A stretch of 10,291 bases of DNA from positions 1 to 10,291 of the forward strand of contig MHZD01000105.1 of the NCBI GenBank assembly GCA_001828645.1. Reading direction: 5' to 3'. The position numbers were made by a program, and so were the translations under genes. The number at the start of each line of letters is the position of its first letter. Positions within the stretch are counted from its first letter, which is position 1. Shown one piece after another: positions 1 to 6,187 of this stretch. The notes beneath the pieces were generated by a model. That model was not told where the DNA came from and did not search any database. It saw only the letters and a program-made list of their open reading frames with translations. The stretch is from Planctomycetes bacterium RIFOXYC2_FULL_41_27 (lineage in GTDB: Bacteria > Planctomycetota > Brocadiia > Brocadiales > Brocadiaceae).

Positions 1-1431
1 CACTTCCGACACGCCATAAGATGGTTCATATACATCGTCAGGATATTTCCGGGTATTGTCCATATTTCGGGAAAAATCTCCCGAACCAAATTTTGAGGTC
101 AATCCCCATTCACCAATAATCCCGTTACCGTCAAAGTAGGATGCCATCGTATCCCCGACAGACTCATGGATTGCCCCGCTGTAATTATGTTCAATTACCT
201 CGAACAATTCAGGCTGGATTTGGTCTAAAACGGCATGCCCATACTCATGGGTAATTACATCGGCATCCAGGCCCAGGTTATTAAGTTCATCCCCACAGCC
301 AAAAAGCAAATAACCTGTTGACGAAAAATTATCATCCCTCGAGTAAAAGGCATTATCGTAACCTATCGAGGGAGAATCGGGGTCCTGGGCATTTACAAAC
401 ATGGGCATCTGATTGTCTAAACTGATGAAACCAAAGGTTGACTTTAGCGTATCATGCATCCTGTTTAAATGATAATACACCATAACCTCTTCCAGCCGAT
501 TATCATTAATACTCGTATAACTATAATTCCTATCTGGAGAAGATGCCGTAGAAAGGCCTGAAATATCTGATGTATCCTCTGCCGTCTCCAGACAATTGGC
601 ATTGTAAGGTTTCCCATAATCCCCTTCCAACGAAGAAAAATTGTCAGTCAAATTATTCAACGTAACCGTAGATAAAGTCTGGGTTGTAATGGGATTTTCC
701 TTAAAGACGCTGCCTGTCCCTGTGGCAGAGCTCTGGAGTTTCTTCTTATAGAGCACCCACCCCTTCTTCTTTGCGTCAACGTATACCAACCACGTCCTAT
801 CAATCAGCCCTTTTTTCGAAACAATTACCCTCCATACCAGATGCTGGTCAGCGCCGCCCGGCAAGATTACTAACTCCGATGATGCCTTCTCAATCCTGGC
901 TGCATCCACACCCAATGCCCTTGCCGCCGTGACCACTGCGTCATCCTTTTCAACGGTTGGTTGTGTATCTATCTGAATATTCGGAATACAGCGATTTTCG
1001 GCGCAGAAGATACTATTTTTGCCGGAAACATGCACGGCAATTTCAGCGCCTATAATGGGTATCTGATTATGGTATTGCCGGAACATCACTCGTTCGCCCA
1101 GAGGTGTTTTTATGCTTTCTCTTAACTTTAAATTATTGAGATCTGGAGGCAATCCAAAGAGGGCATGATAATTTGCCACAAACTTCCTTGCTGCATCTTG
1201 TGGTTTTCCTGGAAATGCTTTGCTCTTGGCGTTAAACAGCCGTTTGGCCACCGCAGTCTGTTTATCCCATACCACCTTCCAATTGGGGTTATCCTCTGCG
1301 TGTAACCTTGACAGTGCCGACTGAGGCAAGCCCTGTCCGTTTGCAAGCGATAGGCACATATTAAATGCTACAATTAAAAATATGAATGATATCCCGCTTG
1401 AAATACCGTGCTTTTTCATTTTATTTATCAT
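1..1431 (-). CDS. Secreted M4-like (thermolysin/fungalysin type) zinc metallopeptidase, 3' end outside window
   Basis: The reading frame is open for 477 codons from ATG 1431 to the window edge, so the C-terminus is missing. Residues about 10-32 form a hydrophobic signal peptide. Residues about 85-150 look like an FTP (fungalysin/thermolysin propeptide) domain, with the typical stretch RQYHNQIPIIGAEIAVHV. A PepSY-like segment follows at about 155-230. The catalytic part has the zinc motif HEYGH (H395, E396, H399) and, 24 residues after H399, the third ligand E423 in AIHESVGD, as in gluzincins. The catalytic histidine near the C-terminus would lie outside the window. The role is probably an exported, self-processing protease; its substrate is unknown. 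The first ATG is preferred because GGGAGA lies 4 bases before it; an in-frame ATG at 1419 is further from that site. The gene lies downstream of the tetratricopeptide gene on the same strand, separated by 215 bases of palindromic sequence. The family is sure; M4 versus an M36-like subgroup is not. Confidence 0.9.
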   Translation of the reverse strand, partial: MINKMKKHGISSGISFIFLIVAFNMCLSLANGQGLPQSALSRLHAEDNPNWKVVWDKQTAVAKRLFNAKSKAFPGKPQDAARKFVANYHALFGLPPDLNNLKLRESIKTPLGERVMFRQYHNQIPIIGAEIAVHVSGKNSIFCAENRCIPNIQIDTQPTVEKDDAVVTAARALGVDAARIEKASSELVILPGGADQHLVWRVIVSKKGLIDRTWLVYVDAKKKGWVLYKKKLQSSATGTGSVFKENPITTQTLSTVTLNNLTDNFSSLEGDYGKPYNANCLETAEDTSDISGLSTASSPDRNYSYTSINDNRLEEVMVYYHLNRMHDTLKSTFGFISLDNQMPMFVNAQDPDSPSIGYDNAFYSRDDNFSSTGYLLFGCGDELNNLGLDADVITHEYGHAVLDQIQPELFEVIEHNYSGAIHESVGDTMASYFDGNGIIGEWGLTSKFGSGDFSRNMDNTRKYPDDVYEPSYGVSEV

Positions 1432-1487
1432 AATGTCTCCCAGTAAATTTAATGTTAAGGAATTTCAATCAGGCACATAGTTTCCCC

Positions 1488-1644
1488 ATAACAGTTCAGC
1501 TCGCCGCAGAGGATGCCAAGGTCGCATAACAACCCCCTTAGTCCCCCTTTGCTAAGGGGGATTATTGCGGTTGTCCCCCTTAACAAAGGGGGAGTTAGGG
1601 GGTTGTAACTCTGCGTTCTCCGCGCCCTTTGCGGTGAACTATTA
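1488..1644. repeat. Composite inverted-repeat element between the tetratricopeptide and peptidase genes
   Basis: The outer arms at about 1488-1527 and 1608-1644 are imperfect inverted copies of each other. Read inward, the left arm begins ATAACAGTTCAGC and the right arm, on the opposite strand, begins TTAATAGTTCACC. Both then continue with GC-rich units about 9 nt apart (CGCAAAGGG, CGCGGAGAA and CGCAGAGTT on the right arm). A second, tighter palindrome (1529-1606) sits in the middle, so the whole looks like one element nested in another. It fills nearly the entire spacer and ends only 3 bases from the stop codon of the tetratricopeptide gene. No target duplication was found at its ends. Confidence 0.6.
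1529..1606. repeat. Near-perfect 33-bp inverted repeat with 12-base loop (C5/G5-rich palindrome)
   Basis: The arms 1529-1561 and 1574-1606 match at 30 of 33 positions when one is reverse-complemented, and the loop is 1562-1573. Each arm starts ACAACCCCCT and contains its own smaller hairpin of the form TCCCCCTTTG then TAAGGGGGA. The transcript on either strand could fold into a very stable stem. On the minus strand, where the flanking genes are read, no T-run follows the stem, so it is not a standard intrinsic terminator. It could still attenuate expression or protect mRNA ends. Confidence 0.85.
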
Positions 1645-1646
1645 AG

Positions 1647-3641
1647 TCAATTATGCGCCCCTTGTTTAAGCCTTTCACCTTGTAATCTCAAGACCATTCC
1701 TACACTATAGAGCCCTCTTTTTTCATAAGCGTCTGCAAGTAATGCATATGCTTCCTCACATTCAGGATCGACCCGCAACACTTCGTTGAAGTAGTTTACG
1801 GCCTGCCCTGAGTCTCCCTTTCTAGTGGATTCCAATCCCAGAGACATACTATCCTGAGCTTTTTTGGATAAAATTTCTAATACTTTACCGTACTCGGTAA
1901 TCGCATCCTTTATTTCCCCTTTTCGCACGTACATATTTCCCAGACACAGATGGGCATTATAGGAATCGGGCATTATTTCAATAGCCTTCTTGAAGGCAGG
2001 AATTGCCTTCTCTATGTCTCCATTCTTTGAATGCAACCACCCTAAACACAGATAGGCTTCTGTATAATCAGGTCTCATCTTCAGAACGTCTATAACCTCT
2101 CTCAGCTTCTGCTCAATTGAAGTAACATTTCCTTTCACCCAGCCATAATCTGCCGGAACATTTTCTCCCGATGCCTTATTGTTAACCATGTTACACATCG
2201 CTATCGCTTCGTGTATCTGGTTTCGAGATGCATAAATAAAGGCCATCAATGCCCGAATGTCTGCATTCTCAGGTTCTATGCGAACTGCCTGCACTGCTAT
2301 ATCCATCGCTTCTTTAAACAAGTCACGCTGTGCATAAATCCATCCCAAGAACGTGTAGGCATGAATATCTTCGGGATATAAACCGATAATCTCTTTACAT
2401 ACTTTAACGGCTTCATCCATCTCGCCTTTTTTACCATATGCCAATGCAAGCAGCCAATGTGCCTTTCTATTCCTGGAATCGAACTTCATAGCCTCTCTTG
2501 TCGCAGCTATTGCTTTATCAAACATGCAATTGCGGATACTGCTTTCCCCTTCTGTAATGAGCTTTTCAAGGATACAATCCCTTAATTCCTTTGCCTCACA
2601 CAACTCCTTTATTGCCTCATCCAGCATCCACTTCTTTGCATAAAAACAACCAAGGTAGACATGGGCTTCCAGCCGATCAGGTTCCATGGATATTACCTTT
2701 TTAATATCTTCAATAGCTGCATCAAGTATTCCCTTCTCTGCATGAGCACAGGCTAATTTAAGATAGGCTTCTACACAATCAGGCATTTCTCTTAAAACAT
2801 CCTCGTATTCACGTATGGCCTGATCAATCGTAGAAATGGCTTTCTTCCCGTTAGCTATAAAGCCTTTTCGTAACAGTTCACCCCCTCCCCTAACCCCTCC
2901 CACCAGGGGCGGGGAATATTCATTGTTCCCTTGTATTCCTCCCCCTTGATGGGGGAGGTTTAGGTGGGGGTGAACTGTTACGCCTTTTCTAACAAAACAG
3001 GATTTCAGTTCTAATACTTTTTTATATTCGTTTAAGGCATCGCCCAATCTCCCCTGCAACACATAGCACAGACCCAATAACTCGTGTGCGCCAGAAAATC
3101 CGTTTATCACATCAATCACGTCTTCAAAACTTGTAGTGAATTCCTTAACAGTAGCAGGAATATCTTTTACCATGGGATAGTCAAACGGCATTTTTTGAAG
3201 GCCAGGATTCATCTCTAAAACTTTTTGTAATTCTCGCACCGCATCAGGAATTAATCCCTTCTGACTGTATGCCCATCCGAGATATGCATGGGCTTCTATG
3301 TCATCAGGATATAGTTCGGTCGTTTTTTGTAATTCAGGTATGGCGAGATCGACTAACCCTCTTTCGGCATATTGCCTGGCATGTTTGGTCTGTAATTTTT
3401 CATCCCCAAATCCCACAACCCTTCCCTTTACCAAAAGGGGAGCGCTATAAAGTCCCCCCTTAGAAAAGGGGTATCCATGGGAATTTTCATTTGAAAGCGA
3501 AGCGCTTATGAGCGCTTCTTCCCTGTCAGCGCCGGAAGAAATTTTAGCCTTTACATCTCCTGATGCGTTTACAGAAAAAAATAGCCCTTGAAAAACAAGG
3601 GCTATTGTAAGCATAAACGGTCTCGATTTTATCATATTCAC
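1647..3641 (-). CDS. Exported tetratricopeptide-repeat protein interrupted by in-frame palindromic elements
   Basis: This 664-residue protein has a signal peptide (about 1-26, with a likely cut after SVNA) followed by roughly a dozen tetratricopeptide repeats. They run at about 86-150, 183-212, 287-353, 363-458, 461-482, 527-592 and 597-645, with characteristic LGWAYSQKG and LGNMYVRKG helices. It is probably a periplasmic or otherwise exported protein-interaction scaffold; no catalytic motif is visible. Two segments do not look like these repeats: residues about 58-79 and 220-257. Both are rich in Gly, Pro and Leu and coincide with DNA palindromes, and the second is flanked by a duplicated RKG (218-220 and 258-260). 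The start is GTG 3641, only 5 bases after the amt stop; ATG 3635 is an equally good alternative with a weak AAAGTGA before it. The tight spacing suggests co-transcription with amt. A functional link to ammonium uptake is only inferred from this. Confidence 0.88.
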   Translation of the reverse strand: MNMIKSRPFMLTIALVFQGLFFSVNASGDVKAKISSGADREEALISASLSNENSHGYPFSKGGLYSAPLLVKGRVVGFGDEKLQTKHARQYAERGLVDLAIPELQKTTELYPDDIEAHAYLGWAYSQKGLIPDAVRELQKVLEMNPGLQKMPFDYPMVKDIPATVKEFTTSFEDVIDVINGFSGAHELLGLCYVLQGRLGDALNEYKKVLELKSCFVRKGVTVHPHLNLPHQGGGIQGNNEYSPPLVGGVRGGGELLRKGFIANGKKAISTIDQAIREYEDVLREMPDCVEAYLKLACAHAEKGILDAAIEDIKKVISMEPDRLEAHVYLGCFYAKKWMLDEAIKELCEAKELRDCILEKLITEGESSIRNCMFDKAIAATREAMKFDSRNRKAHWLLALAYGKKGEMDEAVKVCKEIIGLYPEDIHAYTFLGWIYAQRDLFKEAMDIAVQAVRIEPENADIRALMAFIYASRNQIHEAIAMCNMVNNKASGENVPADYGWVKGNVTSIEQKLREVIDVLKMRPDYTEAYLCLGWLHSKNGDIEKAIPAFKKAIEIMPDSYNAHLCLGNMYVRKGEIKDAITEYGKVLEILSKKAQDSMSLGLESTRKGDSGQAVNYFNEVLRVDPECEEAYALLADAYEKRGLYSVGMVLRLQGERLKQGAHN
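2870..2981. mobile_element. 112-bp MITE-like palindromic element inserted in frame in the tetratricopeptide gene
   Basis: The ends are perfect 16-bp inverted repeats, GTAACAGTTCACCCCC at 2870-2885 and its complement at 2966-2981. The arms remain roughly complementary further in, and each can form its own C/G-rich hairpin. An 8-bp direct repeat GCCTTTTC flanks it (2862-2869 and 2982-2989), which is what a transposition target duplication looks like. Element plus duplication is 120 bp, so the insertion added exactly 40 codons and left the frame open on the minus strand, giving residues RKG twice, 40 apart. It encodes no transposase, so it would be non-autonomous. The match of the two ends and duplication is read directly from the sequence; the mechanism is inferred. 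Confidence 0.85.
3424..3471. repeat. Second, more diverged C/G-rich palindrome inside the tetratricopeptide gene
   Basis: Two short hairpin units, 3424-3441 (CCCTTTACCAAAAGGGGA) and 3453-3471 (a CCCCCC-to-GGGG unit), are imperfect inverted copies of each other. They share the style of the arms of the 1529-1606 palindrome. On the minus strand they are translated as residues about 57-73 (PFSKGGLYSAPLLVKGR), a low-complexity linker between the signal peptide and the first tetratricopeptide repeat. No clear target duplication was seen, so an older insertion is inferred rather than shown. Confidence 0.5.
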
Positions 3642-3646
3642 TTTAA

Positions 3647-4963
3647 TTAATATTCTTTTATGCCGCCGGAAACAAACTCTGGATATGTTGGCGTCATATG
3701 CTCGGCAGTATCAAGTCCCATTGCCTCATCTTCTTCACTCACACGACCTAAACCCACAGCCTTAAGCCCGCCAAAAATAATAATGGCACATAAACACGCA
3801 TAGACAATACAAATAATAAAACCCAAGGCTTGAATGCCAATATGACACGTCACGCCGTGATAGGCAGGCCGTATAAGCCCCATCACCCCTGTTGCAATAC
3901 CCCCGATGGCGCCGGACGTACAATGCACGCCGCATGTTCCCACCGTATCATCAATCCCGATCTTGTCCAGTGATTTCACCACCAGTGGAATAATCGCCCC
4001 ACTAATTATTCCCACCACGATCGCAAAACCAGGATGGGTAAAACCAACCCCGGCACAGATAGACACCATGCCCGCTATCGCGCCGTTTCCCGTGGTAAGC
4101 GGGTCGGGTTTTTTATTCATCAGCCATCCGCCAAACATAGCCCCAAGAATGCCGCCTGCCATACTCATCGTAACATTAATGGTGGTTGTGGGTAAATCGT
4201 TTACAAGGATGCGGATCATCTCGCGCGCTGTTACATTTGCCGTTGGTTCACATAGCGTCCCAACCAATACAGAACCCACATTAAAACCATAAAAGCATAC
4301 ACATAATATGAATACACCAAGCATCATTTGAGCGACATTGTGCCCCGGTATGGTATAACATTCTCCACGTCCAAACTCAAACAGCCACGATTTCTTGTTG
4401 GTGCGGGCATATTTTTCCATCCGTGGACCCACAATCATTGCTGCAATAAGCGCTGTCAGGCCACCTTGAAAATGCACCACTACGGAACCGGCATAATCCA
4501 CATACCCCCATTTCAAGAGCGGCCCGGCAGACCACGCCATCCATCCAAAAAACGGATACACGAAACCGCAATAAAGGGTAACATAGATAAGGTATGCCTT
4601 GAAACTAAACCTCTCTGCTATGGCGCCCGATGCAATAGAACACGAAACAAGACAAAACCCCCACATGGTAAACCAGTGCCCATACACATTCAGATTGTCC
4701 ACATTTGACGGGTCAATCACACCTAAAAGACAATAGTTCCAATCGCCGGAAAAAATGGCAAACCCGAACAGCCACCAAACTAATGTCCCTATGCCGATGT
4801 TTGCGCATATTTTCATATAGACATGGGTGGCGTTCTTGGAACGGACCTGCCCACTTTCCAGGAAGGCAAAGCCTGCCTGCATAAAAAAAACCAATATCCC
4901 CGTGATGATTAACCAAAAGGTATAAACAATAAGGATTATATCTCTTGCCAATATGTCTACCAC
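3647..4963 (-). CDS. amt: Amt-family ammonium transporter
   Basis: This 438-residue polytopic membrane protein has about 11 hydrophobic segments, the normal length for bacterial Amt channels. It conducts ammonium/ammonia across the cytoplasmic membrane. Residues known from AmtB can be placed by local alignment: the pore-gate phenylalanines F103 (in GFCLV, before SGAIAERF) and F227 (in YGFNVGS), W144, D156 of DYAG, the twin pore histidines H164 (VVVHFQGG) and H347 (CGVHCTSG), and S231. The C-terminal tail keeps the regulatory EEDEAMGLDTAEH signature (about 410-422). The start is GTG 4963 because AGGAGG lies 7 bases upstream; the ATG at 4970 is in another frame and directly abuts that site. No glnK/glnB gene follows it within the window; instead an exported tetratricopeptide gene starts 5 bases downstream. 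Anammox genomes carry several amt copies, and ammonium is their energy substrate. Confidence 0.97.
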   Translation of the reverse strand: MVDILARDIILIVYTFWLIITGILVFFMQAGFAFLESGQVRSKNATHVYMKICANIGIGTLVWWLFGFAIFSGDWNYCLLGVIDPSNVDNLNVYGHWFTMWGFCLVSCSIASGAIAERFSFKAYLIYVTLYCGFVYPFFGWMAWSAGPLLKWGYVDYAGSVVVHFQGGLTALIAAMIVGPRMEKYARTNKKSWLFEFGRGECYTIPGHNVAQMMLGVFILCVCFYGFNVGSVLVGTLCEPTANVTAREMIRILVNDLPTTTINVTMSMAGGILGAMFGGWLMNKKPDPLTTGNGAIAGMVSICAGVGFTHPGFAIVVGIISGAIIPLVVKSLDKIGIDDTVGTCGVHCTSGAIGGIATGVMGLIRPAYHGVTCHIGIQALGFIICIVYACLCAIIIFGGLKAVGLGRVSEEDEAMGLDTAEHMTPTYPEFVSGGIKEY

Positions 4964-4970
4964 CGGTCAT

Positions 4971-4976
4971 CCTCCT
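4971..4976 (-). promoter_or_regulatory. Shine-Dalgarno site that fixes the GTG start of amt
   Basis: AGGAGG on the minus strand ends 7 bases before GTG 4963. That is ideal spacing for the Amt frame and impossible spacing for the overlapping ATG at 4970, so it decides the start codon. Confidence 0.8.
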
Positions 4977-4993
4977 TTTTCAAAATGCACCGA

Positions 4994-5021
4994 ATTATAA
5001 TGGTATTTGCAATTCTTTAAA
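4994..5021 (-). promoter_or_regulatory. Possible sigma70-type promoter of amt
   Basis: On the minus strand there is a perfect TATAAT (-10, 4999-4994). It is preceded, after 16 bases, by TTTAAA (5021-5016), which matches four of six -35 consensus positions. Transcription would start near 4987 and leave a leader of about 24 bases containing the Shine-Dalgarno site. No sigma54 (GG-N10-GC) pattern of the kind that often drives nitrogen-regulated amt genes was found. The region is AT-rich, so a chance match is possible. Confidence 0.35.
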
Positions 5022-5026
5022 AATGA

Positions 5027-5170
5027 AATAATTTACCGCAGACACACACGGATTTCTGCTGCTATCAACCATCGGCATTCGGGCTTAATCTAAAGATTTG
5101 TTGTCGATTACCGACCAAAAAAGCCGCTCTTTTCTCGGCGCTATTCCGTGTTTTTCCGCGGTGAATTGTT
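5027..5170. repeat. Imperfect inverted-repeat element in the amt/Rieske spacer
   Basis: The ends 5027-5052 and 5145-5170 match at 21 of 26 positions when one is reverse-complemented. The right end, read on the minus strand, starts AGTAACAATTCACCGCGG (from 5173), one base different from the GTAACAGTTCACC end of the element in the tetratricopeptide gene. From there CG-rich units recur about every 10 bases (CGCGGAAAAA, CACGGAATAG, CGCCGAGAAA). The interior has no open frame of note. TAAAAA occurs just outside both ends, but the area is too A-rich to call it a target duplication. Confidence 0.6.
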
Positions 5171-5643
5171 ACTAAAAAGCCTTCAATGCCTCATATACTA
5201 CCAGCATAAAAAAAATAATCAATAGAATATTAAACGGCGCCTAAATTTTTATTGAAATAACTCTTGATTATTGATATAAAACTAGCAGGGCAAAGACTCA
5301 GACCGATACTTGTCCTCGTGCAAACGGGGAAACGAGTTTGGAACCAAAGATTGCATAGACTATATGATTAGTTTTGTAACACTATATTTGAAACTATTAT
5401 TGCAATACTGAAATTTTCATATACTTAATAAAGCTTTAAAAATATTTTATAATTTATGAATATTGCAAACTAAGAATTTGAAATTTAATTAGTTACATAG
5501 TTTTTAAATTATTTTTTTGTTTCTTTTATTAACAAGGAATGAATGTTGCGCAACTTAAAAGCTTCCAAAAAAGTTTCAGGTTTCATTTTTGTTTTTACTA
5601 AATTTGTGATTGGCAAATTTATTGATAAAGATTTTTAAAGAAA

Positions 5644-5656
5644 GCTCCGAAGGAGC
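5644..5656 (+). promoter_or_regulatory. Hairpin enclosing the only Shine-Dalgarno-like sequence before the Rieske gene
   Basis: GCTCC, GAA and GGAGC form a perfect 5-bp stem with a 3-base loop. AAGGAG (5650-5655) lies in the loop and 3' arm, 19 bases before ATG 5675, which is far for a normal ribosome site. No closer purine-rich site exists and no in-frame start lies between. The hairpin may be a leftover of a small repetitive palindrome or may limit translation. Confidence 0.35.
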
Positions 5657-5674
5657 GACCTAAAATATACTGTT

Positions 5675-6181
5675 ATGTTAGAAGCAACAAAAGATAGAGA
5701 AAACCCTGTAAATCGCCGGAGATTACTCTATCTCCTGGGTTGGGGCTTTATAGGCGCATTTTTAACAACGGTATCTGGCGCAACTATCAGGTTCTTCTTT
5801 CCCAGAACTATCTTCGAGCCGCCTACAAGATATACAATCGGGTATCCATTCCAATACACGTCGGGAGTAAGCGAAAGGTTCAAAAAACAGTTCAGGATAT
5901 GGATTGTCAGTGAGGGTGACAGATTATATGTAATTGAAGCGAAATGCACCCATCTGGGTTGTACCCCTAACTGGCTTGCAGCAGAAGGAAAATTCAAATG
6001 CCCCTGTCACGGCAGCGGCTTTACACCGGATGGACTTAACATTGAGGGTCCTGCGCCAAGACCGCTGGAGAGATTTAAGGTTGTGCTGGGCGAGGATGGA
6101 CAAATAATCGTTGATGCAGGGGTAAGGTACCGGGGAGAGCGTGGTGAGTGGGATAAACCTGGCGCATTTTTAAAGGTATAA
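5675..6181 (+). CDS. Rieske [2Fe-2S] subunit of a bc/b6f-type complex
   Basis: This 168-residue protein is the high-potential electron acceptor from quinol at the outer quinone site. It has an N-terminal NRRRLLYLLGW stretch, which looks like a Tat-type signal, leading into a membrane anchor (about 17-41). The globular domain follows with the two Rieske boxes CTHLGC (C91, H93, C96) and CPCHGSGF (C109, C111, H112). C91, H93, C109 and H112 would bind the cluster, and C96 and C111 would form the usual disulfide. The serine in box II (S114) is typical of high-potential clusters. The stop is 6 bases before the cytochrome b start, so both are surely one operon. The ATG is the only reasonable start, though its ribosome site is poor. 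Homologues are annotated petA or qcrA in different groups, so no symbol is assigned. Confidence 0.96.
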   Translation: MLEATKDRENPVNRRRLLYLLGWGFIGAFLTTVSGATIRFFFPRTIFEPPTRYTIGYPFQYTSGVSERFKKQFRIWIVSEGDRLYVIEAKCTHLGCTPNWLAAEGKFKCPCHGSGFTPDGLNIEGPAPRPLERFKVVLGEDGQIIVDAGVRYRGERGEWDKPGAFLKV

Positions 6182-6187
6182 AATAAA

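Larger units (their letters stand above)
4964..5674. other. Divergent intergenic region between amt and the Rieske operon
   Basis: This 711-base region contains no convincing gene. From left to right it holds the amt promoter area, the 5027-5170 inverted-repeat element and a GC-richer patch at about 5284-5360 with short self-complementary stretches (CTCGT pairing with ACGAG, and CAAAC with GTTTG). A strongly AT-rich stretch of about 300 bases follows. It includes a TATAAT at 5448-5453, with TTAATA 17 bases upstream, as a weak rightward promoter candidate. There is also a perfect 10-bp palindrome GTTGCGCAAC at 5545-5554 that could be an operator. A 31-codon frame (5543-5638) with an AAGGA ahead of it is discussed as a finding. 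Its position makes this the likely control region for both transcription units. Confidence 0.6.

Noticed and set aside
1128..1346. 72-codon minus-strand frame
   Set aside because: It overlaps the signal peptide and propeptide region of the M4-like peptidase in another frame; the peptidase frame has clear family motifs.
1529..1606. CRISPR array or intrinsic terminator
   Set aside because: There is a single palindrome with no regularly spaced direct repeats, and no T-run follows the stem on the strand of the flanking genes.
3906..4708. Long open frames on the plus strand opposite amt
   Set aside because: They are antisense shadows of a clearly coding Amt gene, with no recognisable domain and no ribosome sites.
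4713..4970. ATG-started frame overlapping the start of amt (ATG 4970)
   Set aside because: The ribosome site directly abuts this ATG, whereas GTG 4963 has proper spacing and yields a full Amt protein.
4981..5026. Sigma54 promoter for amt
   Set aside because: TGGTATTTGC looks similar at first sight, but the GG-to-GC distance is wrong and it lies on the opposite strand.
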